NCBI GenBank assembly: GCA_016165875.1
Contig: JABBOT010000080.1
Location: 44,319,272-44,383,271, forward strand
Source of the DNA: Acanthopleura granulata
Lineage: Eukaryota > Mollusca > Polyplacophora > Chitonida > Chitonidae
DNA length: 64,000 bases
Reading direction: 5' to 3'
Position 1 is the first letter of the stretch, and each line of letters starts with the position of its first letter. A program made the position numbers and the translations under genes. The notes below the pieces were generated by a model. It searched no databases. It was not told the origin of the DNA and saw only the letters and a program-made list of their open reading frames with translations. Of this stretch, positions 43,376 to 56,120 are shown in pieces.

Positions 43376-43769
43376 ATGATGGTTGGGGGAGCTCTCGTAA
43401 ATGCACTTGCTTTCTCAGGTAGTCACTTTCTCTTCACAACTCTTCGAAGCCTCGCGGTCAATGCGGAGCGTAAACGCCACTATAAAACTATAGAACAGCT
43501 CCATGCGGCGCAATCTCAAAGACGAAGCTTCTGCACTGGGTTAATGACGAACTGCATCGACAGAGGCACGCAGAGCGCACATTTCGCAATGTCGACTCCG
43601 TCATGCGCGAGAACACTCAGCTCACGGGAAAACACTTATCGCCACAGGGCCCGAACCTGTCCTAAGCGATTTCTATACACCATCGGAGGACCAAAACGAA
43701 CGCGACATCGCCTTCATCCTCCTCAGGATGGGTGTGACTGGTCTAGTCGCCTACAAATTCGCTGAGTAG
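43376..43769 (+). pseudogene. Element V gene 6 remnant (copy 2)
   Basis: Starts MMVGGALVNALAFSGSHFLF. It has the same two frameshifts as copy 1 and the same ending, VTGLVAYKFAE-stop at 43767-43769. Shared lesions again date the decay before the duplication. Confidence 0.45.
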
Positions 43770-43859
43770 TCCCAAAAAACTGTGCTGGACTCTCGCAAGA
43801 GCTCCTCGCCGTAATGGCAGGCACGACATGAGTAGTGAGGCTCATATTATTTTTCCATA

Positions 43860-43861
43860 TC

Positions 43862-43903
<42 letters not shown>

Positions 43904-43925
43904 ATATACCACCTATATATATAAA
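43860..43925. repeat. Expanded AT microsatellite (copy 2)
   Basis: An almost pure TA run, longer than at 3358-3415, at the convergence point of the V genes. Confidence 0.9.
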
Positions 43926-43959
43926 TATCACACATGATGATTTTGCCTGAAGAGATATA

Positions 43960-46900
43960 CTCCGTGATGTTAGATGTTGACTACTGTGCCTTCGGCAACA
44001 AAATTTCCGGTCCTCTGGCCACGGTACTGATGGATAGCTCGCACAAGTCGCTCGAATTCACTCGGCAGGACGAAAAGTCCATGCCTTTCCCAGTAAGGGT
44101 GCTGGAGGGCCCCATCAACCTCCGGGCGACGACCGGGCAGCTGCCTCCCTGGAGTAAACAAATCCGGTCCACACTGAACTCCTGGGTATCCTTTGGTTGG
44201 TAAACCCATTGGGGCTTAATATTGCTCGCGGCACAGCGGATATTTTTCTGCTCCATGAGATGCAGGATGTTATCGACCTTCAAGTTAAACCCCAGCCCCT
44301 TGTCTTGATCCTTGCCTTTGTAGCCCACTGACTTCCTCTGAATGGTTTTGCGGAGCAACTGCTGGGTGATTTGTCTTCGCTCGGATCCCTCCCCGGGGGT
44401 CAGACTACCCATTAGAGCTGGCTGAGATACTCCACTCTTGATACACCAAGGTAAGCAGGGTTTTGCGACTCGAGGTAATCGCCAATGATCCAGACGTCTT
44501 GAGGGTCCTTGACGGTGAGAACCTGACTTGAGTGAACTGTGTGACGGCATAACCAAGGGGCCAGTCATCAGTCTGAATAGCCGCCTTTGCTGCCTCTATG
44601 CTCACATCGACGATGTCGTTGAGTACCAGCTCTTCCATGCGGCCCCTGCCCGGGACGGGGACTTGTAAGTTTTGCTTCCGGCTAACTTTTCGGTGGTACA
44701 GCAGGGGCAATGGGGTTCTCGGAAGTGGACCTGGAATAGCAACTCCTGTGCTCGGTCGCGTACTTTCTGTCTCGAGGTCAAGATGAGGTCGCCTGGATGA
44801 AAGCCTTCAGCGAACTTACCCCAACAAAGGCAGCTGGGGAACGCTTTTCTCATCTCCTGGCACTGAATCTTTTCTGGTTGCAGGCGAATAAACTTTTTGA
44901 GGGTTTTGAGGGCCGGGTCTATGGACTATGTTCGAGGCAATGGAGGAAGATCTCCAGAATGGGCAGGGGCATGGTGCATACCTCGTTCCAGATGATAACA
45001 CGGGGGATGAACTTGCCCATCCTTTCCGGGGTCCACTCAGTCTGACCACTCAAGTGGTGATAGATCTGGGTCTGGCACGCATGTCTTTGGCCAGTCTGTT
45101 GGTCGGGGTGAAGACCAGGGGATTTTTATCGCGGAAGAACTCAATTGCTCTCGTCGATTTGCCCCCTCCCCTCCCGTTCAAATAGCTCAATTGGTGTTCG
45201 GTCAGTGGGTCATCCTGACGTAGTGCAGTTATGTCTTTGCTGCCTTCGTTATTCGCGCTTGGCGAGGTTATCCCTGTGAGACAATGGACATCAATGGCTT
45301 CATTGCTGCAGAAGGCCTTGGGGGTCACATACGCCTCAATCCCTTCGAGCTTCTGCTATCCTGACATAGATGGAATCGGTTACAACCCGGACAGCTTCCT
45401 CGGGTTCGAACGTCGAAAGTATAAGAAGCAGGTTTTGATGTGGGCATATTCCAACATGGAGCCCTGATTTGGGTGTACTGGAATTGTGAACCAACGTAGT
45501 ATGTCAGGATATGATTTCATTGGTGCTCTGACCAGGGTGCCACTTTGACGGGTGTCTCACAAAAGGAAATCAAGTTCACCCTTCTATGTCACCAGTCGCC
45601 GTGTCAATCTTTTTCCGTCAGCCTTGCTGCCTGGGTGCATTTGCAGATGATGATGCACCCCTGTTTACGGTCTTGAGGGAGTCACATCTTGGTGTGTTTC
45701 TTAAAAGTGATTATTGCTTCACGCACCTTGAGGGACTTCAGCAGGCCACATTCTGCCCGGAAAGCAAAAAGCTGTGTTGGGACAATCCCTTCTCTGCGAA
45801 ATGCCTTCCAAACCGCTCGGGGATGACAGAATGGCAGTCTGTGAACTCCCACTCCTGGACCTCCGCGAAGCGTGTGCCAATGTCTTTGGGGAGGGCACCA
45901 TTGATGGCTACACGGCTCATGCGGTGAGTTGGGTGTTCGCAAAGGTCAAAATATAACTTTCCGTCACCTTCTCCATGACAGGAGGCCAGGTAGTACGCTT
46001 ACATGTCGGCGTTGGGTATGTCTCACGTGTCGTTGTCCATGATGTTCCAGAGCCCGCCGTGGCCATGCTCAACGCAGGCTTTCTAGATGTCGTCGAGCAG
46101 ATTTCCTGGAATTGGCTTCAAGCCATTTTTTTCTTTCGCCATGATGCTGCCTGCGTAATTCTCGCCGAAGATTCTCTCTCGGCCATTTCAGGGTTACCTA
46201 GCTTTGAGCCTCTTGTGAACCTCCTGTGTTCAGTCGGTGCGGCCCGCCTGGAGCCCGAACTGATCGACACCGAGCTGCCTGTATTGTCCACCCAACAGCC
46301 AGACAGCTAAGGGCTCGCCCTGGGTAGCTTGCCGTATAGCCTGCCACACGTCGCCCTCACAGACGTTTCTGCTTTAGGGGAAGTTGAGATCTTTGGACCA
46401 TGTGTGGCCATTGTGGCAGAGTAAGCTCTGTTTTATCTCTGACTCAGTTGCCATCGAATTGATATTTCCCATTGTTGTATATGTCCTCGCCGGCAATGTG
46501 CAGCAAGGACGATTGCCCTTTTTAGGATCCTTTCCAGTTCAGTCACATCATCGACCGTAGCGCCCGTTTCATGCACCCTTTCCTCCCACTCTTGGATTTT
46601 CTGATGCCTCTTGAGAATGGGGCTTTGACCCCTCAAGGCGCCTTCGAAGTATTCCACGACTCTCTGTGCCACAGAGTTAAGTTCGTCACGCCTTAGCGGA
46701 GCGAGGTTGGCAGGGTCTGGGCCTCTGACGGGGTAGATCCCGTACAGTACCGCGGTGAAAGGGTAAGCGTTCTGGTAGAACATGCTATCAATCCCAGTCA
46801 GAGAGCATGGCTTTGCCCCCTGTGAGATCTCAGTCATAGCCTGCCCCTATTTCCTCTCAGTCCATACTGGGTCAAACTTGTCTTCAACCACTCAGTTGCC

Positions 46901-47768
46901 TTCGTTCCGCAGGAGTATGAACACATCCCCCTCAGGTAGCGCGATGAACAGCTGAGCCGCTCTCGCATCAGTCATACGGGCATCTAGGGTCAGTCGCCCA
47001 ACTCTGGCGTGCATACCATCAGTGCTTTCAATATCGACAATATCGAGTGGGTGATCCACTTCCACCCGCCACTTAGTGCCATCAACTTCAAACTCGTCTT
47101 AGGCATCGTTCAGAATCTCAACTCAATCTTCAGCCTGGGGCCGTTGTGGCCTCAGCGGCCGATGAAGCAGTTTTCAGCGTCTTCCGGAATAGGTTCATCG
47201 AGAATATACCCAGGCTCATACTCTGCAAGAATTTCATCAATTAAACCATCCATAGTAGTCATGTTGCCGGATGGGTATATCATATGAGCCTTTATCTCTA
47301 AATGGGCATTTCCATGCCCTTTTATCACACAGCCTTGATGGGTATAGCAAATGGGACCGCGTCTCTGAATGGGAATTCAAAAGCGGCCAGACGTGCCAAC
47401 TCTTTCTGCGATGCCCTCTGATCATGCCGCCGCAGATTTCGATATCCACACGCGAGATAAAGCCTTTGCTTGTTAGTAACACCAACAACGCAAATTCGGC
47501 AAGGCCGTGTACATGAACCCTTACGGAATCTTGCCAGGTGAACCTTACAGAAATCTCCAAGGCAGCTTTTACCGCAGAGATCTGTTGAGCTTAAGATAAG
47601 CCACTTGCATGTGTTGTGTGCTTTACGCATGCTGAATTGTAACGGTATATCAGCAATAGCATGGGGATCTCTAAAAGGATACCCGGGCCGGCGAGGGTGG
47701 TGGGCTGTCCCTCTTTCCTCTCCTATATGTTTTATTTTTTGTGAATGTGAACGCCGGTTTGTGTACAT
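43960..47768 (-). pseudogene. Fused family-B polymerase / SF1 helicase / HNH-like replication protein remnant (copy 2)
   Basis: Same layout as copy 1. The N-terminal Cys-rich frame runs 47768-47325 (CGKSC, CKVH, CRIC). The conserved open central region is at 46837-46433. VVTDSIYV at 45386-45363 is the motif-C-like site. A 92-codon frame (45328-45050) holds an unbroken Walker A, YLNGRGGGKSTRAIEFF, followed by RDKNPLVFTPTNRLAKDMRA. IIWNEV near 44985 again has Asn for Asp in the Walker B position. The HNH-like Cys pair reads RCAASNI, with one Cys lost that copy 1 keeps. Codons of both copies are broken at many shared sites and at a few private ones. Confidence 0.65.
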
Positions 47769-47913
47769 GGATAACTGGCAAAAGTTTATCTACGCGAACA
47801 CCATATGGCTTGATGTGTAGCAGAAATTAGTCGGAACAGGGACAGGGAGAGCTGGCTGGTCGGGTCGTGGGGGAGGGGGCATTAGCTAGTGCATTCACCC
47901 CCATGTTGCTGCT

Positions 47914-48915
47914 TGACTTGTGTGAGCCTATAATTGTGTGTCAATAAATTTGTCATTTTCTTTAAATTCAAATCTACACTTGGTTTGGTTTGTAAATTGA
48001 TGGTCACTGTTACACTGATCGAGGTTTACAAACCAAGATAAATGCACATTGCCCTAGAGTTAGGGCCCAATTTACATACTTATCCGAAAATGAGGGGCTG
48101 CGTGCGCATGTCTGTTGAGTGGCGGTGGCGGAAAGCCCATGTTTCTTGCATGAATCGCATGCCTATCTAAGTACACAAATAGCTTTTCCCACCACCAATC
48201 CCAACATCCTCCTGGGCGACGCAGCCTTTTGTTTTGATTGGTGGTTTGAAATCCCACATATTCAATACATTTAATTTCTTCATATAGATTACTTTTTAAT
48301 GGTTTTTAATGGATCCTCGCTGGGCTAAGAACTCTGAGCTAGAGCTTATACTTGGTCAGCCGCCGCTGGGCTAAGAGTTCTGTGCTAGAGCTTGCACTAA
48401 GTCAGCCCTCGGTGGACTACAATCTATGAACTAGAGCTTAAGCTAGTTAGCCCTCGCTGGCTAAGAGCTCTGAGCTAGAGCTTATGTTAGCCTGCCCGCG
48501 GTGGGCTAGAGCTGGACTTTGAGAGCTTATGATAGACATATTTATAGTCTAGACAAAATTGATTAGGTCAAATTATGATGCAATTGGCTGAGTCGCCCCA
48601 TATGCCCAAGATATTAGTTATGATGTTAATATATTCCGGTTGTTGCGATATTGTTTTTGTATTCAGTAACACATTTATTGATATTTCATCTGTGTGCCCA
48701 ATATAATGTTACGTACATTGAATAGTTCTCCTGTATTGTGTATACAACCGAAATGCAGGTGCTGAACAACATATGTTCTTGTATGTGATATTCGCAGATT
48801 GATAATATCGAAGTACACATATCAGTGCTTTCTATCGGTTGACTTGTGTGAGGCTATATTTCTGTGAGTCAATAAATTCACTTTCTTTAAATTCAAATCT
48901 ACACTTGGTTTGTAA
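47914..48915. repeat. S1 with bounding direct repeats (third occurrence)
   Basis: Includes the left (47914-47998) and right (48838-48915) direct repeats, and the 45-bp array at 48311-48530, which has about five units. After the right repeat the sequence jumps into a later part of segment A (about 18680 equivalent). Confidence 0.8.
48311..48530. repeat. 45-bp tandem repeat in S1, about 5 units
   Basis: CTCGCTGGGCTAAGAACTCT-type units. One extra unit (GAGCTAGAGCTTATGTTAGC) is present compared with 7800-7975. Confidence 0.8.
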
Positions 48916-49423
48916 ATTTAATGTAGAATAGAATTCTTCTTCTTCTTTCAGATCTGCTAAAGTTTGAAACAGTTTACACGCCATCTGCATCTTGAGATTA
49001 TTGAACTTTATTGTTGATTTTGAACTCTAAGACATACAGAGACGAGGCTGATATTTTGTAATATATTTTATATTAACGAACTTTTATCACACTTTTCTGC
49101 CTGCATGAATTAGCTATATATATTTATGTTTGTGGGCGTGGATTTCCTTTGGTGAGAGTGTGCGATGTACATTGTGATATATATTTTGGATCGTCGATTT
49201 TTATATTCACCCAGTCATTTTTATCTCTTTGACGATATTTATGTATATATGTGTGGAAGTATATTTATAGTAGTCAAACTCATTTTGCTACATTATAATG
49301 CAACTAGTATTTTAGGTCTGTTCATTATATATTATTATTATTTCTATTAATATTTGTAAAAGGGAATTAACTGGGCTCTTCTATAAAATGATAAAAAAAA
49401 CACACCCTTTTCTTTGTCGCTTT
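48916..49423. repeat. Fragment of segment A/B
   Basis: TTTCAGATCTGCTAAAGTTT and following bases match 18720-19150, then 8915-8990 type sequence to about 49423, where similarity stops. No gene. Confidence 0.7.
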
Positions 49424-51175
49424 TGGCTCTCGGACTACTTCGGCAGTTGAAGGCGTTGAAGCCACGTATGAAAAACCCCACGTTTTCCACAGTTTCTTGT
49501 TCAGTATTACAGAGCTGCTTTGGTCGAACAAGTGATATGTGACAGATATACAGGTCATTACTTACATGTATGTGTCATATAAACCTATCAGATTTAAATT
49601 TCCACATTTTCTTTTTAGAACTTACATTTTCGGTGATTAAAGTTTACTAAATCTTGCTCTCTGTAGTATGATTGCGTAATGTTTATTGCATAATAAAGAG
49701 ATTTTTGCAGGAATATCGTTTTTTTTTTGGACTCTACTTTTTGCGGTGTGAAAACATAAATTTGCAGGCTGGCACATGATTCTACGCCACACAAAAACAC
49801 AGTCCATTTACATCATCCGGTATTCATTCAAAAACTTGCAATTAGTTTTTTTTTGGTTTGTTTTTTTTTTGAGACCATAACAGTTTGGTTAAGATTTAAG
49901 ATCGTATGGATTTAGGAAAGCGTAGGCCTAAAGAAGAAATCATCACCGTTATAATTAAAGCTTTAGATGAAATAGCATATGGCAGGTAGATAACAGAATT
50001 GTCTAATGTACTCCGAAAACTACGTTAGCAGCTGTTGATTTCTCAACACCTAACTCAACAGTTTTCATTCATCTATAACATAGAATGGAATTACCCAGCA
50101 CCCAACCGCCATTGACTCACCAAGGGCCTCGATCTGAAAAGAAACGTCACCATGGTGAATGTGCGATATAACAGTTCTGTATATAATGGACATCGGATGC
50201 CAACCAGTGCAATCCATTGGCAATTTACGTCACGCTCTGTAACTTGGACAAGTCCAAAGATGCAGGTAGGACAGGCAGTTAGCGCTCATGACAGCCCCAC
50301 AGTCAGCCTAATGTCAAACGCCCAGCAATCATTGATTGAATAATTTATTAAGTGACCAATGGTTTCAAGTAAACGTTGGCCTAGATCTGAGATCTGTTCA
50401 TTATTGCCAAATTACTGAAATTCAGATCTGTAGCCCTCCACTTCCATTTACCGACTTGTAACTCGGTCTTGTTGAGTCAGCTGTCGAGGTTGTCCGCTAA
50501 TAAAAAGAAAAACACTTCTCCTTTAATCATGCAATAATTCTTACTTCATGTCATACAGTTTTGTGTGAATAAGAAAGACCACGTCACAATGAACACAAAC
50601 GTACATGTATGATGCACAAATGGTGCATGGACAGCAAACCAAACTTCGCTAATCCCCATTCTAGGCGGCTGCGTTCGGCAAAGTCCAGAAAAAAAAGAGA
50701 ACCTCGTGGAATGTTTCTGTTCAAACAAAGAACATGTACACCATTAAAAGAGTGTAACTTGCTTGATTCCTTTATTTTTATTTTTTCTTTATTTCTGTTG
50801 TGGAAAGAAAGATCTTAACTTTTGGAGGAATTCACCGTATAGCAACGAAGACAGGCGATTCGAAAATAGTGACTAGTGAAATTCGAATGCTATCCTCGTG
50901 GGTGCACCAGTTACATTTGTGTTAAGTGTGACCTTGTGATCTGTATTATTCCCACATAATAAAATGATATGAATTCACCACTCCATTAAGATCAGGGGAA
51001 ATCTGTTTTCATCGCGTAGACCTTTGAGGACAGTACAGGTGACGTCACCGATATCTCAAAGGGATCGCAACGTTACACCGGCCAAAGGTCCATGACAATC
51101 CATACTGACGGCATACGCTGCCTTTGTACTTGCGCCCGGCCTAACATTAATACCGCTTTGAGATACAGCCACGCA
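49424..51175. other. Interval unique within this window (no gene recognised)
   Basis: No match to other parts of the window was seen. Only short frames (largest 69 codons, 50609-50818). It replaces about 1 kb of segment A found between the two flanking fragments. Confidence 0.5.
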
Positions 51176-51500
51176 GGGGCCCGTCTTACAAAGCTGGAGT
51201 AAGGCTGCGACTGGGTGTAAGCCTGTCGGACGTGTGTCGCAGGAAAGACTGACCGTCTTACAAAACTGGAGTAGCTGCGACTCGATGTAAAGTTGGCTGC
51301 AAATTTACATCTACTCTCTGGCAAACGTAAATTCCGTAAACAATTTAAATATGGTGGCGCTTGTGGTGTTTTGTAGACACACTTTAAGCATTGTAACAAC
51401 ATTAGTAAGACGCTACTAGGAGCTGACGGAAGCCGCTACTAAAGCAGAGGTAAACGTCTACGTCTGACATAAGCTACTCCAGCTTTGTAAGACGAGCCCC
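51176..51500. mobile_element. MITE-like element with 26-bp terminal inverted repeats
   Basis: The left end GGGGCCCGTCTTACAAAGCT plus GGAGTA (51176-51201) is the reverse complement of the right end (51475-51500), with one mismatch. A second internal copy of the end motif (GTCTTACAAAACTGGAGTAG) starts at about 51257. At 325 bp and non-coding, it fits a non-autonomous DNA transposon. I could not define a clear target-site duplication. Confidence 0.65.
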
Positions 51501-51534
51501 ATGTGTGTAAATCAATCGATCCTTTACATTATTA

Positions 51535-53470
51535 TGATTTAGCTTTGGTCGTACCTTGTAAATAATAAAACACTTCAATGGTTAGAATGTAAATAAAATG
51601 ATCTTTAATTATGGTGCATGTATCGTGCAAAGCCGATTCCACCTCGAGAGTCTCCCCTGTTTCCCCTCACCGTAATAAAGGAGGCCCTTTTATAAATAAA
51701 ATATTCTTGATATTTTTATGTATTAATTACGTTTTATTCTTCATTATGGCGTAAAACATCAGCCAAGTAAAGAAAATACGTGTTTGTTTTTGGGGCATCA
51801 GCCATTTCTGAGTAGTGTGCAACAGGAGGTGACAGTCTTCTATCTAGGATGGCTTTTCACTCAGATCGACATTGGCATCTTGTGATTTTGTGCTATCATA
51901 GTTTCATTTTATGGATCACACGCTGTTGATGTTAATGTCAGGGCAGTCTATCCACTTAGCTTCCTTTAACTGATCAGGAATGTAGATGTATTCTTCCATG
52001 CATTACCTTTTTTTTTTTTGATTATATCTGGATTAATTTGAAGTCTACTCATTAACCCTATATAGTGCAAAGAAGGACATTTATTTCACAGGAGTTGTCC
52101 TGTGACCTCTATTTTCCCCGGACGGTATGTTTCATGGATTGAGAAAGTCACCAGTGACGACCCTTCGTTAGAGACAACTGACATATCTCATCACTTAGAG
52201 CTGCAACTGAATTCACGACAGTTACACTGAAGCCTGCTTTATCAGTGGACAACTGGCTACCGAAAGAACATCGTTTTGGCAGAACAAGCCAACAACTGAT
52301 GTCTATAATGGCGGACAAAGACCAAGTTTAAGAGACATTTCAAAGAATGTGTCCTAAAAATGCCTTTCAAACATCATCGCCCTGATTTGTGAAACCACAA
52401 GCGAGTACTGGTAAACTTCGGGCTTTACGCCTGCATAAGGGTGGCGTCTTTGCTCACGACATATAATGAATGAAAGAAATCGAGCAGTTATTTTCTGGCT
52501 TATGGATGGTTAATAACACACATTGCGGATACTGTGTGTTTTGGGCTGCTTGACAAATACTGAAGGATAAAAGGCGCTCCTGTATGGTATGAAAGCTATC
52601 GTACTTCTATAGCACTTCCTACATTGTCTCATAAATCCCTGGAATTGATTTATCTTTTTTCAACAATAACAAAACACAATATCAGGACTCTGCTGATGCT
52701 ATGAGGAGCGGGCAAGTGCAGGATTCGTTTGGTGATATTAGGAGTGGCCCATTGCAGGATTCCTCAGATGCTACGGGGGGCTCCTTGGATGGATTCCGTT
52801 GATGCTACAAACAGTGGCTCAGTGCAGCATGCCGCAGATGCTAGGGAGAGTGGCCAAGTGCAGGATTCCATTGGTGCTACTGGGAGCCCCTCAGTGCAGG
52901 TTTCCGATGATGCTATTAGAAGAGTTTCAGTGCAGTTTTCCGTCGATGCTAAGAAGAGCTGCTCAGTAACTCACCCCACCTCCCGAGGGGCTCTAGTATC
53001 CTTGATTTGTGAAGATCGAAAACGACGTGATATGTAGAATGATGCTATCCAAAGCCATGCTGACAAGCATTAATGATATCATTTTCATAAAGACAAATAA
53101 GTATTCTGATGGGCACTAAATTTTCTGGTATTTTACTGAGACATGACGAAGACTGAACGATACTTTTCACTTAACTCAACATAGCAAGATTTGAAATGGA
53201 ACAAAGGTTTGCAGATTTTAATTAATCTGGAATCACTGAATTAAACGGAGACAGGTTAAAAATATGGCGTAAAAGATTACTAATATTCTCAGCAACAAGC
53301 GTGATAAGTGATACTGTGTTTAAAATTTGACACAATGATATTAGTTTTTGTTTCGGGTTTTTTGGGTCGTTGGATTAAACTTTAAAAAATTCGGAAAAGA
53401 TGCATTTAGATAATTTGTAAAATGGTATGGACCATCCGGAATTATTTATTCGATTTTCGATTCAGTTTTC
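51535..53470. repeat. Fragment of segment A: R1, 36-bp array and LINE end
   Basis: Matches about 9985-11880 of A in order: R1 (51560-52690), the minisatellite (52700-52990) with the LVSLICEDRKRRDM tail, and a LINE RT-region piece (53210-53470). More diverged from A than the 39.2 kb fragment is. Confidence 0.8.
52729..53037 (+). CDS. Possible exon with 12-residue repeats (copy at 53 kb)
   Basis: A 102-codon frame with units SVQHAADARESG, QVQDSIGATGSP, SVQVSDDAIRRV and SVQFSVDAKKSC, then the LVSLICEDRKRRDM tail. Counterpart of 11190-11441. Product unknown. The frame stays open through a diverged array, which is the main argument for coding. Confidence 0.25.
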   Translation: MVILGVAHCRIPQMLRGAPWMDSVDATNSGSVQHAADARESGQVQDSIGATGSPSVQVSDDAIRRVSVQFSVDAKKSCSVTHPTSRGALVSLICEDRKRRDM

Positions 53471-55236
53471 ATAAGAATGATTCAGGCCAGGCCAGCGCTG
53501 TGGCAAACCTACATCCCAAGGCAATCTGCCCTTAATCGCACCGCAATGAGTGACAATGTCATCCTCAAACCAACTATTTGGGAAACATTTTAACACTGGA
53601 ACATATGTTTCCGATTGTCATAATTATGCTTTGACAAAGTTAGACATCTCTTTTATTCTTTCTTGTTCATTTTCAAGAGAGATAGATTGGGGAAAGCACG
53701 GATTTCTGGAACGTAGATTCAAGAGTGAAAATTATGTACGTGTTGGCTGTATGTCACATGATTTTAGTGGTGTAGCAAATACATGCAGCTTAAATAACAT
53801 TTGAAAAGAGATGAATCTCTATAGTTGTGTTGTATTTGCATTGGTTTTCACACTTTCCAGGTTGGCAAGGTACATCATGCCATGCACAGAAGAAATGGAT
53901 TCCTCGATTTTCCTTAACAAACTACAACAAATCACCAACTATCCCTGGAGACTAGTGTCATGGTTGCCATTAACGAATTACAAGAGCATTCTGCCGAATG
54001 ATGCGGGGACCTTGTTTTGTTTTACTTCTACATAAACGCGGAATAAATTGCCAATTCAAGTCGGTAAAAAGATGGCGTAAGCTGATATCATAGATCTTAC
54101 AGCTTCTTTAGCGTTCAATTATTCTAAAGGAAACATACCGTAATTTAATGTATGTTTCCTACAATATGCGCTACATTACTTATTACAATCGACTAAATTT
54201 AAATTCGTTTTTCAAGTGTTGAATGTAGAATAAGGTTTTGGTGAAATGCTCAATACAGAGCTTCTGGGTTTAGGTTTGAACATGGCTACGTTGGGTTTAC
54301 AAAACATAATCTCCTGGAACACTCCCAAAACATCTTACAAATAAAATATATCCATATATTTCATTTTTATAAACTTATGTTGGCAAATTTACATAAAGGA
54401 TAGCCTTTTGTGGAAAAGTTAGATTAGACGAAGGACTTGTGTATTGTTACAGTGTTACTTTCACATTAAGTTAAGAACAATAATGATCTTTTGGGGCTCC
54501 AGCTCTTTCAAAATCTGTTCGAATGATTTCCGGTAATGCTGGACAGCTAGTCACTTGTGTGAAGGGACTCCCCCGTCCATCCGGTCAACAACTTTCTTCG
54601 TTTATGCCATCTTACCACGAAAGGCTATCTTCATAACATCCGTCTGTTGAAAATGCTGGCTCTGCGACCTAAAGGAAGAGAGCTTTGGACACAGTGAGTG
54701 AAGGATGCGATGGTGATGGCAATTGTGATTCATCAGGGATACAGTCTTTTCAACTCTCGAGAATAGAAGACCACGAAATCAAAGGTCTGAGTGAAATCAG
54801 TTAGTGATTTGCATATTACAAACAAATCAGGGGGGAACTTGCGAACCTGTCTAAAAAAAGAAAATTATTAAATGCTATTGAGATTCTCTCGACGCACTAT
54901 CTGCTGACTTGGCAGAAGTCCAAGAGAAACTTGTCATGAAGTTAAAACACAACTGGATTTTTTTTAATATTTTTGAAATACTTCATAAGGTGATAACTAT
55001 TTAAAACTTGATAATGAGAAATGCACTATGCACATATTGCGAAAGAAACACAAATACACTTAGCAGTTTGGCTTTCTATCAAATCACTCGACTTCTCTGG
55101 CGAAAATTTATCTTTCAGAGAAATTCATTGAAGCCCATGAATCAAAACAATTCAGCATAGTATCATTACTTGATTCAACAAACACTTCCACTCACAGCAA
55201 ATCATAATTGAGGGTTTCGCAACAAAAAAAAAACTG
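53471..55236. other. Non-coding interval with a perfect 11-bp hairpin
   Basis: Two short plus frames (53550-53804 and 53811-54035) resemble nothing known to me. AGGAAACATAC (54128-54138) and GTATGTTTCCT (54150-54160) form a perfect stem with an 11-base loop. The rest is AT-rich. Confidence 0.45.
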
Positions 55237-56120
55237 GATAGATACATATTTAATTGAAAGTTCTCAGTGGGCTAAATATAAACATTCGCCTGTTATCTCA
55301 AACCACATACCATGTGGCGTAGCCCAGGAGCCCATATAAGCCCCCTCCTCATCACGGGATATATAAACTATATCATAAAATCCACAGATTTATTGAACAG
55401 ACTATTATTTGCTGACGATGTTTGTACGTCTCTTGCTAATAGCCGCCTAACACAGTGGTAGAATCCAACGTCAAGTTAAATGGTTGGTTGTCAACTATAG
55501 TTGAACACTTAACATTTAAAAATAGGAATATTTATGTTTTTAGCAGTCAGTCTGTGGAACAGGTTAGTGAATACAAATTTCTGAGAGTTTTCCTCATTGA
55601 TAAATGAACTGGACTACACATAATAATGAAATGTTCAAAATAATTTCAAGAAACATCGGCTAATTATATCATATTAGAGAATGTCTGAACATAAAATAAA
55701 AACATGTTTATGTTACACTATTCCTTGATATATCCACATCTCTCATACTGTAATGTTACCTGTGGAAACACGTAATCTTCTCACAGACAACAATTATACT
55801 ATCGTCAGATGAAAGCTATTCTATTAATATTCAGCGCGGTACCTAACGCAAATAAGGCCAAAAGTATACCAAACTGTCACGTGATATAATTGATAAATGT
55901 CACTTCTGTTGTATTCCACCGACAGTTACACTTCTAGTACTGTATTATTATTATCAATTTCACCTTTGGCTAGTATTAAGTTTGATTAATGCCAATTTTA
56001 TAGGACTATAAGCAGGAATAGAAAAAAAAACTGAGGTATTTTATTCCCGGCCTTCCAACTACTATACCCTTTGACATATTGTTATACTTTGGTGAAATAA
56101 ATCAAATCAATTCAATTGTG
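55237..56120 (+). mobile_element. CR1/Daphne-like LINE 3' end (RT fragment)
   Basis: WIDTYLIESSQWAKYKHSPV and CGVAQEP (for GVPQGS) are RT motif B regions. LFADDVCTSLA at 55405-55437 contains the intact catalytic FADD. YKFLRVFLIDK lies further on, then weak thumb-region similarity in shifted frames. It ends in an A-rich tail (GAAATAAATCAAATCAATTC, about 56094-56113). It is truncated 5' and broken by stops. Confidence 0.7.

Larger units (their letters stand above)
40384..47830 (+). mobile_element. Decayed virus-like element V, copy 2
   Basis: Same gene order as copy 1, and near-identical from 41238 onward. The 5' part (40384-41237) is not in copy 1's visible portion and holds an intact 148-codon frame and a Lys/Arg-rich frame. 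Copy 2 keeps the 33 ATPase bases missing from copy 1. It lacks 15 bases present at 6548-6562 in copy 1. Confidence 0.7.
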
